Counted from the first letter of the stretch, positions 7,843 through 16,626 are shown. The stretch is DNA of 64,000 bases from Intestinimonas massiliensis (ex Afouda et al. 2020) (GCF_001244995.1 NZ_LN869529.1:909264-973263); one strand, 5' to 3'. Notes: a model not told the origin generated them from the letters alone. Numbers and translations are program-made.

Positions 7843-8133
7843 CTATAAGATCATCGGTTCCTCGGGCAGATACGTCTGCTTGCAGCCGAAGTGTTCGATC
7901 TTGTTCTCGTACTTCTTTCCCAAGTAGTAAAACCTCAGGCTGTCTTTTTCCGGATCAATGATCTTACAAAGCTCATTCTGCAGCTTCCGGTACTGCGCCG
8001 TGTCCAGCAGGCACTCGAACACCGAGTTCTGTACGCGCTGACCGTAGTTGACGCACTGTTTTGCGATCCTGCGCAGCCGTCCGCGACCGGCGGCGTCGCT
8101 CGTGTTCACATCGTAGGTGATCAAAACCAGCAT
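7843..8133 (-). CDS. cas2: CRISPR-associated endonuclease Cas2
   Basis: A 96-residue Cas2 from ATG 8,133 (MLVLITYDVNTSD). It shows the beta-1 strand with the conserved Asp of the Cas2 ferredoxin fold, then QRVQNSVFEC and FYYLGKKYENKIEHFG, typical of I-C Cas2. A longer frame upstream is ignored because it would run back into cas1. It starts 7 bases after the cas1 stop and is the last gene before the leader. With Cas1 it forms the integrase complex for new spacers. Confidence 0.96.
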   Translation of the reverse strand: MLVLITYDVNTSDAAGRGRLRRIAKQCVNYGQRVQNSVFECLLDTAQYRKLQNELCKIIDPEKDSLRFYYLGKKYENKIEHFGCKQTYLPEEPMIL

Positions 8134-8140
8134 AGGCGCC

Positions 8141-9172
8141 TCATTTCCACAAAAACGGCGGATAGTCCTCCAAATCGCCCCGCAGATACCGCGCCAGCAG
8201 CAGGCTTTGTACATACGGCACCAGCCCCCACGGCATCTTTTCTTCTAAAAACGGATGTGTAATGGTCTCCTTTTTCCGCTCCTGCCACTTTTGCAGAAAC
8301 GTCCTGCGTCCCGCGTCCGTCAGCAGCACCGCGCCGCTCTCGCGGAAGTCAAAATCGCTTGCTTTGAGAACGCGGTTGTTGATGAGCGTGAGCACAAAGC
8401 GGTCGGCAAAGCACGGGCGCAGCTCCTCCATCAAATCGAGCGCCAGTGACTCTCGCCCCGGCCGGTCGCGGTGGAGATATCCGACGTAGGCGTCCAGCCC
8501 CACGCCTTCGAGCGCCGAGGCGCAGTCGTGTGCGAGCAGACTGTAAGCAAACGAAAGCAGCGCATTGAGCGCATCGAGCGGCGGGCGGCGGCTGCGCTCA
8601 CGGAAGAAAAACGTCTCTTTTCCTTGCAAAATCATGTCATCCAGTACGCTAAAATACGCCGCGGCACCGACGCCCTCGAGGCCGCGCAGACTGTCGAGTG
8701 ATGTCTCTGATGCGATCTGCGGCAAAAGTCCTTGTAACTGTTCGGATACAGCGGAAAAGCGTGCTTCGTCGATGCGCATGGCATGGTCGCGGCGTGTGCG
8801 CTCCACGCTCCACTTCGCGTTGTAGACCTTGCCGAAGACCATCATTCTGGCGACGCGGCAACTCTGTGACGGGTTGTCCGCTACGCGGTACTGCATCCGC
8901 CGCAGCAGGACGTTCCCCTGTGCCTGCCCCGCCATGCGCGCGAGGAATTTCCCGCGCGGTGAGCAGAACGCAAGTCCGATCTCCCGCTGCGCGCACGCGC
9001 CCATCAGGGCGGGCGATGCGCCTGCGTAGGAAAACGAGACGATGCTCTGCAGCGTGTGCAGCGGGTAGCGGGCGACCGCTTCTCCGCCGCGGTTCGCCAC
9101 GATGTTTTCACCGTCCAGCGAGAGGTAAATGTCCTCCGATGTGACAAAAAGCGTGTTCAAAAGCTGTCTCAT
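8141..9172 (-). CDS. cas1: CRISPR-associated endonuclease/integrase Cas1
   Basis: A 343-residue Cas1 with an N-terminal beta domain and a C-terminal helical catalytic domain. Likely metal ligands are Glu166 (LRGLEGVGA), His234 (GYLHRDRPGR) and Asp246 with Glu249/250 (LALDLMEE). The length is normal for type I-C. Its ATG overlaps the cas4 stop by four bases, implying translational coupling. It catalyses spacer integration at the leader end of the array. Confidence 0.97.
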   Translation of the reverse strand: MRQLLNTLFVTSEDIYLSLDGENIVANRGGEAVARYPLHTLQSIVSFSYAGASPALMGACAQREIGLAFCSPRGKFLARMAGQAQGNVLLRRMQYRVADNPSQSCRVARMMVFGKVYNAKWSVERTRRDHAMRIDEARFSAVSEQLQGLLPQIASETSLDSLRGLEGVGAAAYFSVLDDMILQGKETFFFRERSRRPPLDALNALLSFAYSLLAHDCASALEGVGLDAYVGYLHRDRPGRESLALDLMEELRPCFADRFVLTLINNRVLKASDFDFRESGAVLLTDAGRRTFLQKWQERKKETITHPFLEEKMPWGLVPYVQSLLLARYLRGDLEDYPPFLWK

Positions 9173-9831
9173 CGCTCTCCCCCCATCGCGCCACGCAGAT
9201 ACGCGGAAACGGACTTATTCCGCATCAGCTTTGGCAGACACAATTCTTTCAGTGAGCAGGCGTTGCAGCCCTTTGTCGGCTTCACTTTCGGTGTGCTGCC
9301 GCGCGCATAGAGCGCGTGCATCTCTTCAACGAGAGCGCGCACCTCCTGCCGCAGCTCGGGGATGAAATCAACTTCCGTGCGCCGTCGCGGCTCACCGTAA
9401 TAGAGCGCGCCGCGTGGGATCTCGCAGCAGAGCATTTCTTCGAGGCACATCGCCTGACCGCAGAGCTGAAGCGCGTCCTCCGTGCCCTCTTTCGGCTTTC
9501 CGCGCTTATACTCCACCGGATATGGCTGCCACAGGCCCTCGCGATCCTTGAGTGGGATTCCCCTCTCATCCCGGCGAAATTCAAGCACGTCGCACGCGCC
9601 CGACACACCGAGCGTGCGGGAGAAAATGCGCATATCCCGCGTGATGAGAAAGTTTCCCCGGCTTTCGGTGAACGCGCCGTTGTGCGCGTTTTCGTGCAGG
9701 ATCGCGCCATCCGTCGTGCGGTAGTTTTCCGCCCATTGGTTTTCGATGTGGATGAGCGCCCATTGCCGGCGACAGAATTTGAAGTGTTGCAAGCCGGAAA
9801 GCTGGAGAAAGTCCTCGTCGTTAAAGTCCAT
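9169..9831 (-). CDS. cas4: CRISPR-associated exonuclease Cas4
   Basis: A 220-residue Cas4. Cys20 together with Cys189, Cys192 and Cys198 (GCNACSLKELC) form the expected iron-sulfur cluster site. The RecB-type nuclease residues are visible as Asp81 (ACDVLEF) and Glu107-Tyr-Lys109 (PVEYKRGKPK). It overlaps cas7 by 11 bases and cas1 by four. In I-C systems Cas4 trims prespacers and secures PAM-correct orientation during adaptation. It keeps all its catalytic residues, so it is probably working. Confidence 0.96.
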   Translation of the reverse strand: MDFNDEDFLQLSGLQHFKFCRRQWALIHIENQWAENYRTTDGAILHENAHNGAFTESRGNFLITRDMRIFSRTLGVSGACDVLEFRRDERGIPLKDREGLWQPYPVEYKRGKPKEGTEDALQLCGQAMCLEEMLCCEIPRGALYYGEPRRRTEVDFIPELRQEVRALVEEMHALYARGSTPKVKPTKGCNACSLKELCLPKLMRNKSVSAYLRGAMGGER

Positions 9832-10666
9832 CGATTACTTCCGGTTCCAATCCGGGTAACGCTTCTACGCTGATGACATAGTCATCTACAGAAAGAGGAG
9901 TATAATCCGGATCTTTCAAAGTGACTTTTACCGAACGGTGCACCTTGGCAGAAGAATACTGCCCGTCCTTGCAGTTATGCTGCCACCAGAAAAGCTTGAC
10001 CACCTCCATGGAGCCATCTGGGCGGGCGGAGGATGCGTCGTTGACAAACAGCGTCCGCAGACACTCCTTTACCACCTGTGCGTCTTCCTCCGTAAAGCCA
10101 GTCTTCTCCGCCAGCTGCACATTGATGGAGCCTTTCAGCAAATAGAGCCCGAACTGCACAAAGTGCTTATTGCCCATGGTGTCCGAAGAACGCTTTTCCC
10201 CCGGTTCGCCGTTGGCGCTTTTGGTAATCTGAAGGGTCTGTACTTCAACAGGGGAAACGCTCACCGCCTGGTGGATGGAAACAGGCCCCCGCACCCCTAC
10301 AGAGACGCCGCCGGCGTCCTTGCCTTTAAAGGCGAACAGTTGTCCGAAGGTACGCACGTCCAGCCAAGTCTCGCAGGCCTTTTGGGTATACTCCTCACGG
10401 TTCTTGATGCCCTTCAGCACTGCAGACGCCCGCTCACTCAGGCTTCCGCAGCCGTCATCGCACCGGTCCTCGGACTGCACAAAGATCGGATAGCCCTGAT
10501 CCTGCATCCGGTTGCGAATCTTCCGCTTGATGCACACATCGGAGATTTCGCCATAGTTGTTGTAATCCGTCCGGGGCCGATTGCCATTTAAGGGATCGCC
10601 GTTGGCATTTGCCATGCTGACCGAAACCAGCGCCACAAAGTCAATCTTATTCTGTAATGTACTCAT
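9821..10666 (-). CDS. cas7: Type I-C Cascade backbone protein Cas7 (Csd2)
   Basis: A 281-residue Cas7c. The N-terminal ANANGDPLNGNRPRTD is the hallmark of Csd2/Csh2 proteins, and the RAMP-like core (GVRGPVSIHQAVSVSPV) follows. About seven copies coat the crRNA in the I-C Cascade. ATG 10,666 overlaps the cas8c stop by four bases. Confidence 0.97.
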   Translation of the reverse strand: MSTLQNKIDFVALVSVSMANANGDPLNGNRPRTDYNNYGEISDVCIKRKIRNRMQDQGYPIFVQSEDRCDDGCGSLSERASAVLKGIKNREEYTQKACETWLDVRTFGQLFAFKGKDAGGVSVGVRGPVSIHQAVSVSPVEVQTLQITKSANGEPGEKRSSDTMGNKHFVQFGLYLLKGSINVQLAEKTGFTEEDAQVVKECLRTLFVNDASSARPDGSMEVVKLFWWQHNCKDGQYSSAKVHRSVKVTLKDPDYTPLSVDDYVISVEALPGLEPEVIDGL

Positions 10667-12456
10667 TGCTTGCTGTCCTCCTCATTCTGCTCGTTTTCTT
10701 TTTTCTGATACAGTGCGCTGCGCTGGAGATAGTACCCCATCAGGTAGCTGGGTTCCAGAGGCCGGTTCTGCTGATTCTCCGGGAATTTGTCGATCTCTTC
10801 CATGATCTGACCGATCATGTTTTTGTAAAACACCCTGCTCCCCGGGTTAAGTTTCGGTAAATAAGCCTGTTCCAGCTGCTTTTCAAGATTGGCCGTTACA
10901 TACATGGGCCGCCGACAGAAAACAGACATCTGCCGGATCGCGTTGGGTTCCCGATTTTCGTTGGTTCCGTAAGTGTCCCGCTCCGCCTTTTCCATCACGG
11001 CCAGCAGCCGGCCGAACTGATAGCTGCGATCCTGTTTGCCGGGATCCAGTGCCATGTTCCATTCCTCCCCGTTTCTGTCAAAGTCATATTTTTTCAAAAC
11101 AGCACACGCTATAAACAACACTTCCCGCCAGATATTCCTATTCTGTTCAAAGGATTGCGGATTGGAAGCCCGCCGCGCCAGCGTGTCCTTGATGTCGGAG
11201 GGCAGCCTGGCCCGATCCACGCGGCAGAACACCAGCCGCTGGATCTGCTGCTTTAACACCCGATTGTCCGTTTTCATCTGGCCATTCTGGACCGTTCCAA
11301 AGGTGCAGTTCACAATCTGGTATAGGGACGGCGCCCAGATGGCCCCTTGCCAGTTGGGCCAGCAGCAGGTGGCATCCCAGTCGTGGAGTCTTTGCAGGAA
11401 ATCCGACCCCATCAGTTCATTGTAGTAGGTCAGGGACAAGCGGCCTGTGGTGGCGGCGTCGAAGGCCGCAATCACAACCCCGGCAGAATCCGGCAGTACA
11501 GCCCGGTAGCCCAGAAGGGTCTTTCGCAGGTCCTCCTTGTACTCCGTCGGGTTTGTGATGGCAGTGGTGTCTTTCCGGAAGGCGTCTGTCACATTGCGGA
11601 CGGGCTTTCCCTGGGGGTTCCAGCATAAGAATACCCTGCCGCCGATCTGGGTGCCCTGATTCGCGGCCAGCCAGCGCAGGGCGCTGTGGGCCTTTTGGGA
11701 AGCCCCATAGCTGACGGTGGCGGCCTGCCAATCCTCCGCGAACCGGCCTCGGTAGGTAAAGCCGCTACTGTCGTTGGAGGAAATAAGTTTGGCATTGCCG
11801 CCGCACACCGGGGCAATTCCCTTGGGGTGCTGGACAGCTGGCCGGGACAGCGTTCCGCTGATCATGCACAGCTTCTGCCCCTGGTCTTCCGTTTTAGCCC
11901 GGTAGTAATCGATAAAGGCGCGAAGCAAACTTTGATCCGCCCAGCACGCCTCCTTTTCGCCGTCATCCAAGCCAACCACCCGCCAGCGCACCATGGCGTC
12001 CTCTTCCCTGGGCCTGCCTTTTTCGTCCGAGTGGATCACACCGCATCTCTCCAGATCCCGGAGGATGGTACCGCCCTTCACATAATGCAAAATAGGATGG
12101 AGTTTGGGGTGCCCATAGGGCGACTGTGCCCATTGCGTTAGCTGCGCCACATACCCTTCGTATTTCTTGGCGTCGTATCCCGCCAGGTACTTCAGCTGGT
12201 CGCAGAGGGGGTGTGGCTTGGGATTAGTTCCGCTGCGCCCGCCAGATTCCTCCGTTACCGGAATCACAATTTTCGGTTCACTTTTGTCCACCGCTCTGGC
12301 GTTCTGAAATTGCCCATCTTGATCCACGGTAATCTCAATCTGCGCGGAGGTGAGAATGTGGGAGACAGGGGCCAGCGTTTCCTTTTCAGCCTGAGGCAGG
12401 CCCACAAGGCTGACATGGCAGTCGTAGGTTTCGCAGGCCTTTTGCAGCAGTCCCAT
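10663..12456 (-). CDS. cas8c: Type I-C Cascade large subunit Cas8c (Csd1)
   Basis: A 597-residue Csd1-family protein, the signature subunit of type I-C. It recognises the PAM and helps open the target DNA; in I-C systems an internal start within this gene often also supplies the small subunit (Cas11c). The start ATG 12,456 directly abuts the cas5 stop. The frame is uninterrupted, with normal length and typical blocks such as YLAGYDAKKYEGYVAQL near residue 95 and SCRPAVQHPKGI-like sequence near 210. Whether an internal Cas11c start is used here cannot be settled by eye. Confidence 0.95.
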   Translation of the reverse strand: MGLLQKACETYDCHVSLVGLPQAEKETLAPVSHILTSAQIEITVDQDGQFQNARAVDKSEPKIVIPVTEESGGRSGTNPKPHPLCDQLKYLAGYDAKKYEGYVAQLTQWAQSPYGHPKLHPILHYVKGGTILRDLERCGVIHSDEKGRPREEDAMVRWRVVGLDDGEKEACWADQSLLRAFIDYYRAKTEDQGQKLCMISGTLSRPAVQHPKGIAPVCGGNAKLISSNDSSGFTYRGRFAEDWQAATVSYGASQKAHSALRWLAANQGTQIGGRVFLCWNPQGKPVRNVTDAFRKDTTAITNPTEYKEDLRKTLLGYRAVLPDSAGVVIAAFDAATTGRLSLTYYNELMGSDFLQRLHDWDATCCWPNWQGAIWAPSLYQIVNCTFGTVQNGQMKTDNRVLKQQIQRLVFCRVDRARLPSDIKDTLARRASNPQSFEQNRNIWREVLFIACAVLKKYDFDRNGEEWNMALDPGKQDRSYQFGRLLAVMEKAERDTYGTNENREPNAIRQMSVFCRRPMYVTANLEKQLEQAYLPKLNPGSRVFYKNMIGQIMEEIDKFPENQQNRPLEPSYLMGYYLQRSALYQKKENEQNEEDSKQ

Positions 12457-13191
12457 TCAGTTCACCTCCCCAAATTCCCGCAGACCAGTAAAGTTTTCCA
12501 GCGATGTTTCAAAGGGCTTTATCTCCATATTCCCCAGAGTTTTGTGTATCGGACAGTCTTCCGGCTTCGGAAAAGTGATGACGCCCTTTCGCATCACCGC
12601 GTTCCAGAAATTTGCCGTCATCTTCCCTACCGTGTCCGGGGAATAGGCTTCGTCGGCATAGGTAATCCCGTGATACATTAGTCCGAAACTCAGTTCAGGG
12701 ATCTCATCATAGCTGCTGCTTCCCTCGCCGAACACACAGGGCTCCACATAGCCCTGGCATTCCCGGGTTCCCAGAAAAATGTCTCGTCTGCCGCCCTTTC
12801 GGATCATCCGTTTGGCGATTTCATGGTGCTTGTTCTCATCCCGGTCCTGGGCCAGCTCCGGCCGGTTTTCGTTCCACTCAAAATGGGCCCGCACTTGGTA
12901 GCGGCAATGCTTCAAATAGGTGTAGTAAGCCAGGTCATTGCCGCCGTGGTACTTGATAGGCCGCATTCCCTTTACCTCCGTCTGGATGGGGTTCATCACC
13001 CGGACGGCGTCGATGTACCAAAGAATAGTGGGCTTCCAGTAAATTGAGGACAGGATTCCTTTCAGCGCTTCATAGGTAGGCACCTGATAGGTGCATTTCT
13101 CCCCGCCCAGGCGGAGAATGGGATCAGAAAAGAGCGCGTAATCTCCGGTAACTTGGAATTCCACGATATTGGGGTATTGCGTATTTTTCAC
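12457..13191 (-). CDS. cas5c: Type I-C crRNA-processing protein Cas5 (Cas5c)
   Basis: A 244-residue protein from GTG 13,191, chosen because GGAGG at 13,199-13,203 sits seven bases away and the cas3 stop (13,194) immediately precedes it. The longer frame from 13,275 lies inside cas3. In I-C systems, which lack Cas6, Cas5c cuts pre-crRNA and caps its 5' handle. RAMP features include VEFQVTGDYALFSDP, GGEKCTYQVPTYEALKGIL and the glycine-rich FLGTRECQGYVEP. Confidence 0.95.
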   Translation of the reverse strand: MKNTQYPNIVEFQVTGDYALFSDPILRLGGEKCTYQVPTYEALKGILSSIYWKPTILWYIDAVRVMNPIQTEVKGMRPIKYHGGNDLAYYTYLKHCRYQVRAHFEWNENRPELAQDRDENKHHEIAKRMIRKGGRRDIFLGTRECQGYVEPCVFGEGSSSYDEIPELSFGLMYHGITYADEAYSPDTVGKMTANFWNAVMRKGVITFPKPEDCPIHKTLGNMEIKPFETSLENFTGLREFGEVN

Positions 13192-13193
13192 GG

Positions 13194-15623
13194 TTACACC
13201 TCCAAAAATTGCATGGATGTTTCCTCTATGGATAACCCAATCTCTTTCTTGTAAAAGCCTTCTGAAAGCGCCCATGTGCTGGTATCACCGTCTCTGACCG
13301 GCCAAAGGCCGTGCTTCTCTTCCAGCCGCCGCCGCTGGTAGTCGTACAGGGAAATGGTATAGGGCTTGGCCTTTTCCAGCCATGCTTTCCGGTATTCCAG
13401 GTTTCTTTTCGCCTGTTCAGAGCCCAGCGCGGCAATCACCTCTTTGCCCGATTCATAGGGAACAATCACATCCAGATGGTCGTCATCATACACCTGAAAC
13501 AGTCTGCCGGCCAGGCGGAATGCCTGGTTCAAGAAGTAGCTTCCAAAGCTTTCGGCCCGTTCATCCGCAAAGCAGCTGTTGTCAGCCAGCAGGCTGAAAA
13601 TAGAATAGGGTTTTCCCCGAACCGGGTCATCCTGAAAGCCCTCCGGCATCTCCCGATAAAGGGTCTGGTAGTAAGCGTCGATGGCCGCCTTGGAGGAAAG
13701 ATCCTCCTGAAAGTCTGCCGGACGGCGGCTATACCGGGCCATCAGGCTTTCGGTTGCGTCCTTTCCACGCTGAATGTCCGTCAGTTTCGCCAGGTTCTCA
13801 TCCTGGCACTGCACCAGATACACCGGCGCGGGGCTGCCGGATTCGCCATTGCGGTTGCAGCGGCCTGCAGACTGCACAACGCTGTCCATCCCCGCCGAAA
13901 GCCGGATCACCCGCTGGAAGGAGAGATCCACCCCCGCTTCCATCACCTGCGTGGATACGCAGAGGATTTTCTCTCTTGATTCCTGCGGCGCAGACTTCAA
14001 ATTTTCCAGCGCCGCTTCCAGTTCTTTCAGCACTTTCCTGCGGTGGGCCATGCACATGGCGGCGGAGAGATGATAGCAGCGGAAATCACTGCCGGACAGC
14101 TTCTCGTATAGTTCCGCTGCCTCGTCTTTCTTGTTGCAAACAATCAGCAGACTCTCCGCCTGTTCCAAAACGCCCATGGCAAAGGCAGGAATCTCCGCCA
14201 GCCGCATTCTGCCGGCGGGCTGAATCCGCGTCCTGCGGAACACCTGCCACACCGCCGGGTCATAGGGCACCATCTCCGCCAGGTCGGAAACCAGCGGGTG
14301 CGCCGTCTTTTTCAGGCAGGGCTGGGTGGCGGAGCAGAGAATCACCGTTGCCCCGCAGACCTCCGACAGGAAATTCACCGCCAGGTTGAAAAGCGTCAGC
14401 ATTTTGGCGGGCACGGTCTGTACCTCGTCCAGAATGATTACGCTGTTGGAAAGGGCCTGAAACCGGCGGATGGAGGAGGTTTTTCCATCCAGCAGGGTAT
14501 TCAGCATCTGCGCCAGAGTGGTGATGATAACGGGAGCACTCCAGTCCTCCATTAGCAGTTCCTGCACATTCAGTTCTTCCGTTTCCTCCCGGGGGCGGAC
14601 AAGGTTGGAGTGGTGTTCCAGAATGATGCTGTTATCTCCCACATACTCCTTAATTACTTCTGCGTTCTGATCCAGAATGGTCAGCAGCGGGGCGGTGAAA
14701 ATAATCCGGGATTTGTTCCACCGGGCAGCATGGGCCAGGGCATAGCGCAGAGAACTCAGGGTCTTCCCCGCGCCGGTGGGCACATTCAGCTGATAAATGC
14801 CGCCCGGCCGCTCCGCAAATTGACGGCACTGATGGGAAATTTCCTGTCTGGCTCTTTGAATCTCCATACTGCCTTTCCCTGGCGCATGGGAGAGTTTTTC
14901 CAGTTCTCCTTCCAGGTGCTGCAGGCAGGTATTCCAGAGTTCCCGCTTGTCTTTCAAATCCTCCGGCCTGGGGCTCCCCGTCTGAAATTCCGCCGTGTCC
15001 CGCCGGTCCCCCTGAATCACCGCCGACAGCAGCAGCCGGGCCGTCAATCCCACATAGAAATAGTGGGCGGTGGATTCCGCAGGTTCCGAAGATATTAACT
15101 TCCCAATTCTCTCAAAAACCGGCTCCAGTTCGGCGCAGGCCTCCTGAACCAGTCCGTCCAGTTCCGCCTGCCCGGCACAGTGGGCGAGAAAATTCTCCAT
15201 GGATTCCCGGTACTCATTATCGTGGGTGGAAAGTCGGTGGCAGAATCCGGAGGCGTGGTTTTCATCCACGCAGTCAAACAGCCCGTGGTGGGCGCCCACG
15301 GCAAAGGCCAGCAGTTCACAGGCAATGTCATCAAAAGAAAGGGGCGCGGTACCGTGATACTGTTCCAAAAGGAACCTGACCCCAGCAAAGGTGTGCACCA
15401 CGGAGCCCCGCCGAACCGGTTCTCCCCGCGCGGCGCTTTCCAGATACGCCTGAAACAGCGATGAGAATTTTCCCGCGTCGTGGAGCAACCCCGCCAGATA
15501 CGCCGCTTTGGAAAGGTCCATGCCGGACAGGCATTCTGCTGCGTAGTGGGCAGTTGCCCTGCAATGCTCCGTGACGGTTTGGCGGCGCAGACCATCGTCT
15601 GAAATGTGGGCATAATACTCCAA
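13194..15623 (-). CDS. cas3: CRISPR-associated helicase/nuclease Cas3
   Basis: An HD nuclease fused to a superfamily-2 helicase, 809 residues from TTG 15,623. A TTG at 15,638 falls inside the ribosome site, whereas GGGAGG at 15,630-15,635 is well placed for 15,623. The HD motif is LLHDAGK (His48-Asp49) with AHHG at 111-114. Walker A is VPTGAGKT (281-288) and the DExH-type box is ILDEVQ (397-402). Cas3 is recruited by Cascade to unwind and degrade targeted DNA. It is the first gene of the seven-gene cas operon. Confidence 0.95.
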   Translation of the reverse strand: MEYYAHISDDGLRRQTVTEHCRATAHYAAECLSGMDLSKAAYLAGLLHDAGKFSSLFQAYLESAARGEPVRRGSVVHTFAGVRFLLEQYHGTAPLSFDDIACELLAFAVGAHHGLFDCVDENHASGFCHRLSTHDNEYRESMENFLAHCAGQAELDGLVQEACAELEPVFERIGKLISSEPAESTAHYFYVGLTARLLLSAVIQGDRRDTAEFQTGSPRPEDLKDKRELWNTCLQHLEGELEKLSHAPGKGSMEIQRARQEISHQCRQFAERPGGIYQLNVPTGAGKTLSSLRYALAHAARWNKSRIIFTAPLLTILDQNAEVIKEYVGDNSIILEHHSNLVRPREETEELNVQELLMEDWSAPVIITTLAQMLNTLLDGKTSSIRRFQALSNSVIILDEVQTVPAKMLTLFNLAVNFLSEVCGATVILCSATQPCLKKTAHPLVSDLAEMVPYDPAVWQVFRRTRIQPAGRMRLAEIPAFAMGVLEQAESLLIVCNKKDEAAELYEKLSGSDFRCYHLSAAMCMAHRRKVLKELEAALENLKSAPQESREKILCVSTQVMEAGVDLSFQRVIRLSAGMDSVVQSAGRCNRNGESGSPAPVYLVQCQDENLAKLTDIQRGKDATESLMARYSRRPADFQEDLSSKAAIDAYYQTLYREMPEGFQDDPVRGKPYSIFSLLADNSCFADERAESFGSYFLNQAFRLAGRLFQVYDDDHLDVIVPYESGKEVIAALGSEQAKRNLEYRKAWLEKAKPYTISLYDYQRRRLEEKHGLWPVRDGDTSTWALSEGFYKKEIGLSIEETSMQFLEV

Positions 15624-15648
15624 TCCAACACCTCCCAAAAAGCAAAAA

Positions 15649-15674
15649 TCAGCTCTGCGCGATCACAGAGCTGA
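15649..15674 (-). promoter_or_regulatory. Inverted repeat in the cas operon leader
   Basis: A nine-base perfect inverted repeat (tcagctctg / cagagctga, loop cgcgatca) lies between the cas promoter and the cas3 start. It has no T-run, so it is not a terminator; an operator or an mRNA hairpin controlling cas3 translation are both possible. Confidence 0.45.
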
Positions 15675-15711
15675 CTGCCGGGGCCGAAGTTTAGCCCTGA
15701 ATCTTGTCTAT

Positions 15712-15740
15712 ACAATACACAAAATGGAAAAGAAAGTCAA
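15712..15740 (-). promoter_or_regulatory. Promoter of the cas operon
   Basis: On the minus strand TTGACT (15,735-15,740) and TATTGT (15,712-15,717) are 17 bases apart, about 90 bases upstream of the cas3 start. It is the only good sigma-A-type match in the cas3-fic gap. Confidence 0.6.
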
Positions 15741-15794
15741 CGACAATAGGTTTAGACATACAAATTTATCTAATGTCCAACCGCCGCACTCCGT

Positions 15795-16400
15795 TTACAA
15801 TTCTTCCGCCTTGAACGTGGTATATCCCTCGTAGTAATAGCTATGATCGATGCCCTTCATGAACACCTCGCGGCTATTCACATCGTCCGTCAGGGCCGCT
15901 TTCAGCAGCACCTTGATCTCCACATCCTTGATGGGGCTGCGCTCCATCGCCAGCAGGTAGTCCTCTTTATCGACACGGCTCCAGTCCACCACCTGCCCGA
16001 TGCAAGCCTTCAGCATTTGGTCGAGCCACAGGCGGGTGCTGCGGCCGTTGCCCTCCCGGAACGGGTGAGCAATATTCATCTCTACATACTTTTCGATGAT
16101 CTCGTCATAGGTGGACTGCGGCATCTTGTCAATGTTGGCCAGAGCTGCCTCCAGATACATCAACGGTACAAAACGGAAGTTTCCTTTCGCTAAATTCACC
16201 GTGCGGAGCTTTCCGGCGAAGTCATAAATGTCCTCGAAAAGCGCCTTATGAATGGCTTGCAGCGAAGTGAATTTGCCGCGCTCCAACTTGTCCAAAGCGC
16301 CGCGCTCGAACAGTTCCACGGCTTTCTTCTTGCTGATACGCTCCTCCTCTCGGGCAAGCTCGGCGGAGTTGGTGATGCCAAGTTTATTTTCCAGTGCCAT
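15795..16400 (-). CDS. Fic domain protein, class III (self-inhibited) type
   Basis: A 201-residue Fic enzyme. The Fic motif HPFREGNGR (112-120) is complete, with the catalytic His112. Fic proteins transfer AMP or related groups to hydroxyls on target proteins. The C-terminal SYYYEG (Ser187-Gly192) fits the (S/T)xxxE(G/N) inhibitory motif that marks class III Fic enzymes, where a C-terminal helix blocks the active site, so no separate antitoxin is required. It is the last gene before the right end of the element. A promoter lies at 16,469-16,496. Confidence 0.88.
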   Translation of the reverse strand: MALENKLGITNSAELAREEERISKKKAVELFERGALDKLERGKFTSLQAIHKALFEDIYDFAGKLRTVNLAKGNFRFVPLMYLEAALANIDKMPQSTYDEIIEKYVEMNIAHPFREGNGRSTRLWLDQMLKACIGQVVDWSRVDKEDYLLAMERSPIKDVEIKVLLKAALTDDVNSREVFMKGIDHSYYYEGYTTFKAEEL

Positions 16401-16468
16401 TGTGGGCCTCCCTGATTCTTGTTGATGTCGTACCGTATTGATCCATCTGCCTATAATCTCACAAAATT

Positions 16469-16496
16469 ATTATACCATAAAACGCCATATCCACAA
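16469..16496 (-). promoter_or_regulatory. Promoter of the fic gene
   Basis: Minus-strand TTGTGG (16,491-16,496) and a perfect TATAAT (16,469-16,474), 16 bases apart, about 70 bases upstream of the fic start. Confidence 0.5.
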
Positions 16497-16577
16497 GCAG
16501 AAAAGGAGACATCAAAGGAATGGAGCCAACCGGCATTTTGCACATTCGCGTTTTTGTCCTCTTTTTCGGCCTGTAAC

Positions 16578-16599
16578 CCTTGCGGCGCAAGGCTTTTTT
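16578..16599 (+). terminator. Short terminator-like hairpin at the right edge of the element
   Basis: Six-base-pair stem (ccttgc / gcaagg) with a GGC loop followed by CTTTTTT, 28 bases inside the right junction. It would stop rightward transcription before the 3' half of cotJC. Confidence 0.5.
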
Positions 16600-16626
16600 G
16601 CGGTCGTGGCCCTTTTGCCTCCACAG

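Noticed and set aside
5068-7848. Chains of overlapping plus-strand frames repeating a FNPRAPCGAR or SIHAPLAGRD peptide
   Set aside because: They are translations of the CRISPR repeat in different frames; the region is an array, not a repeat-protein gene.
16419-16626. Possible gene start upstream of the cotJC 3' part
   Set aside because: The open frame exists, but the sequence has no resemblance to CotJC, and its reading simply continues into the element.
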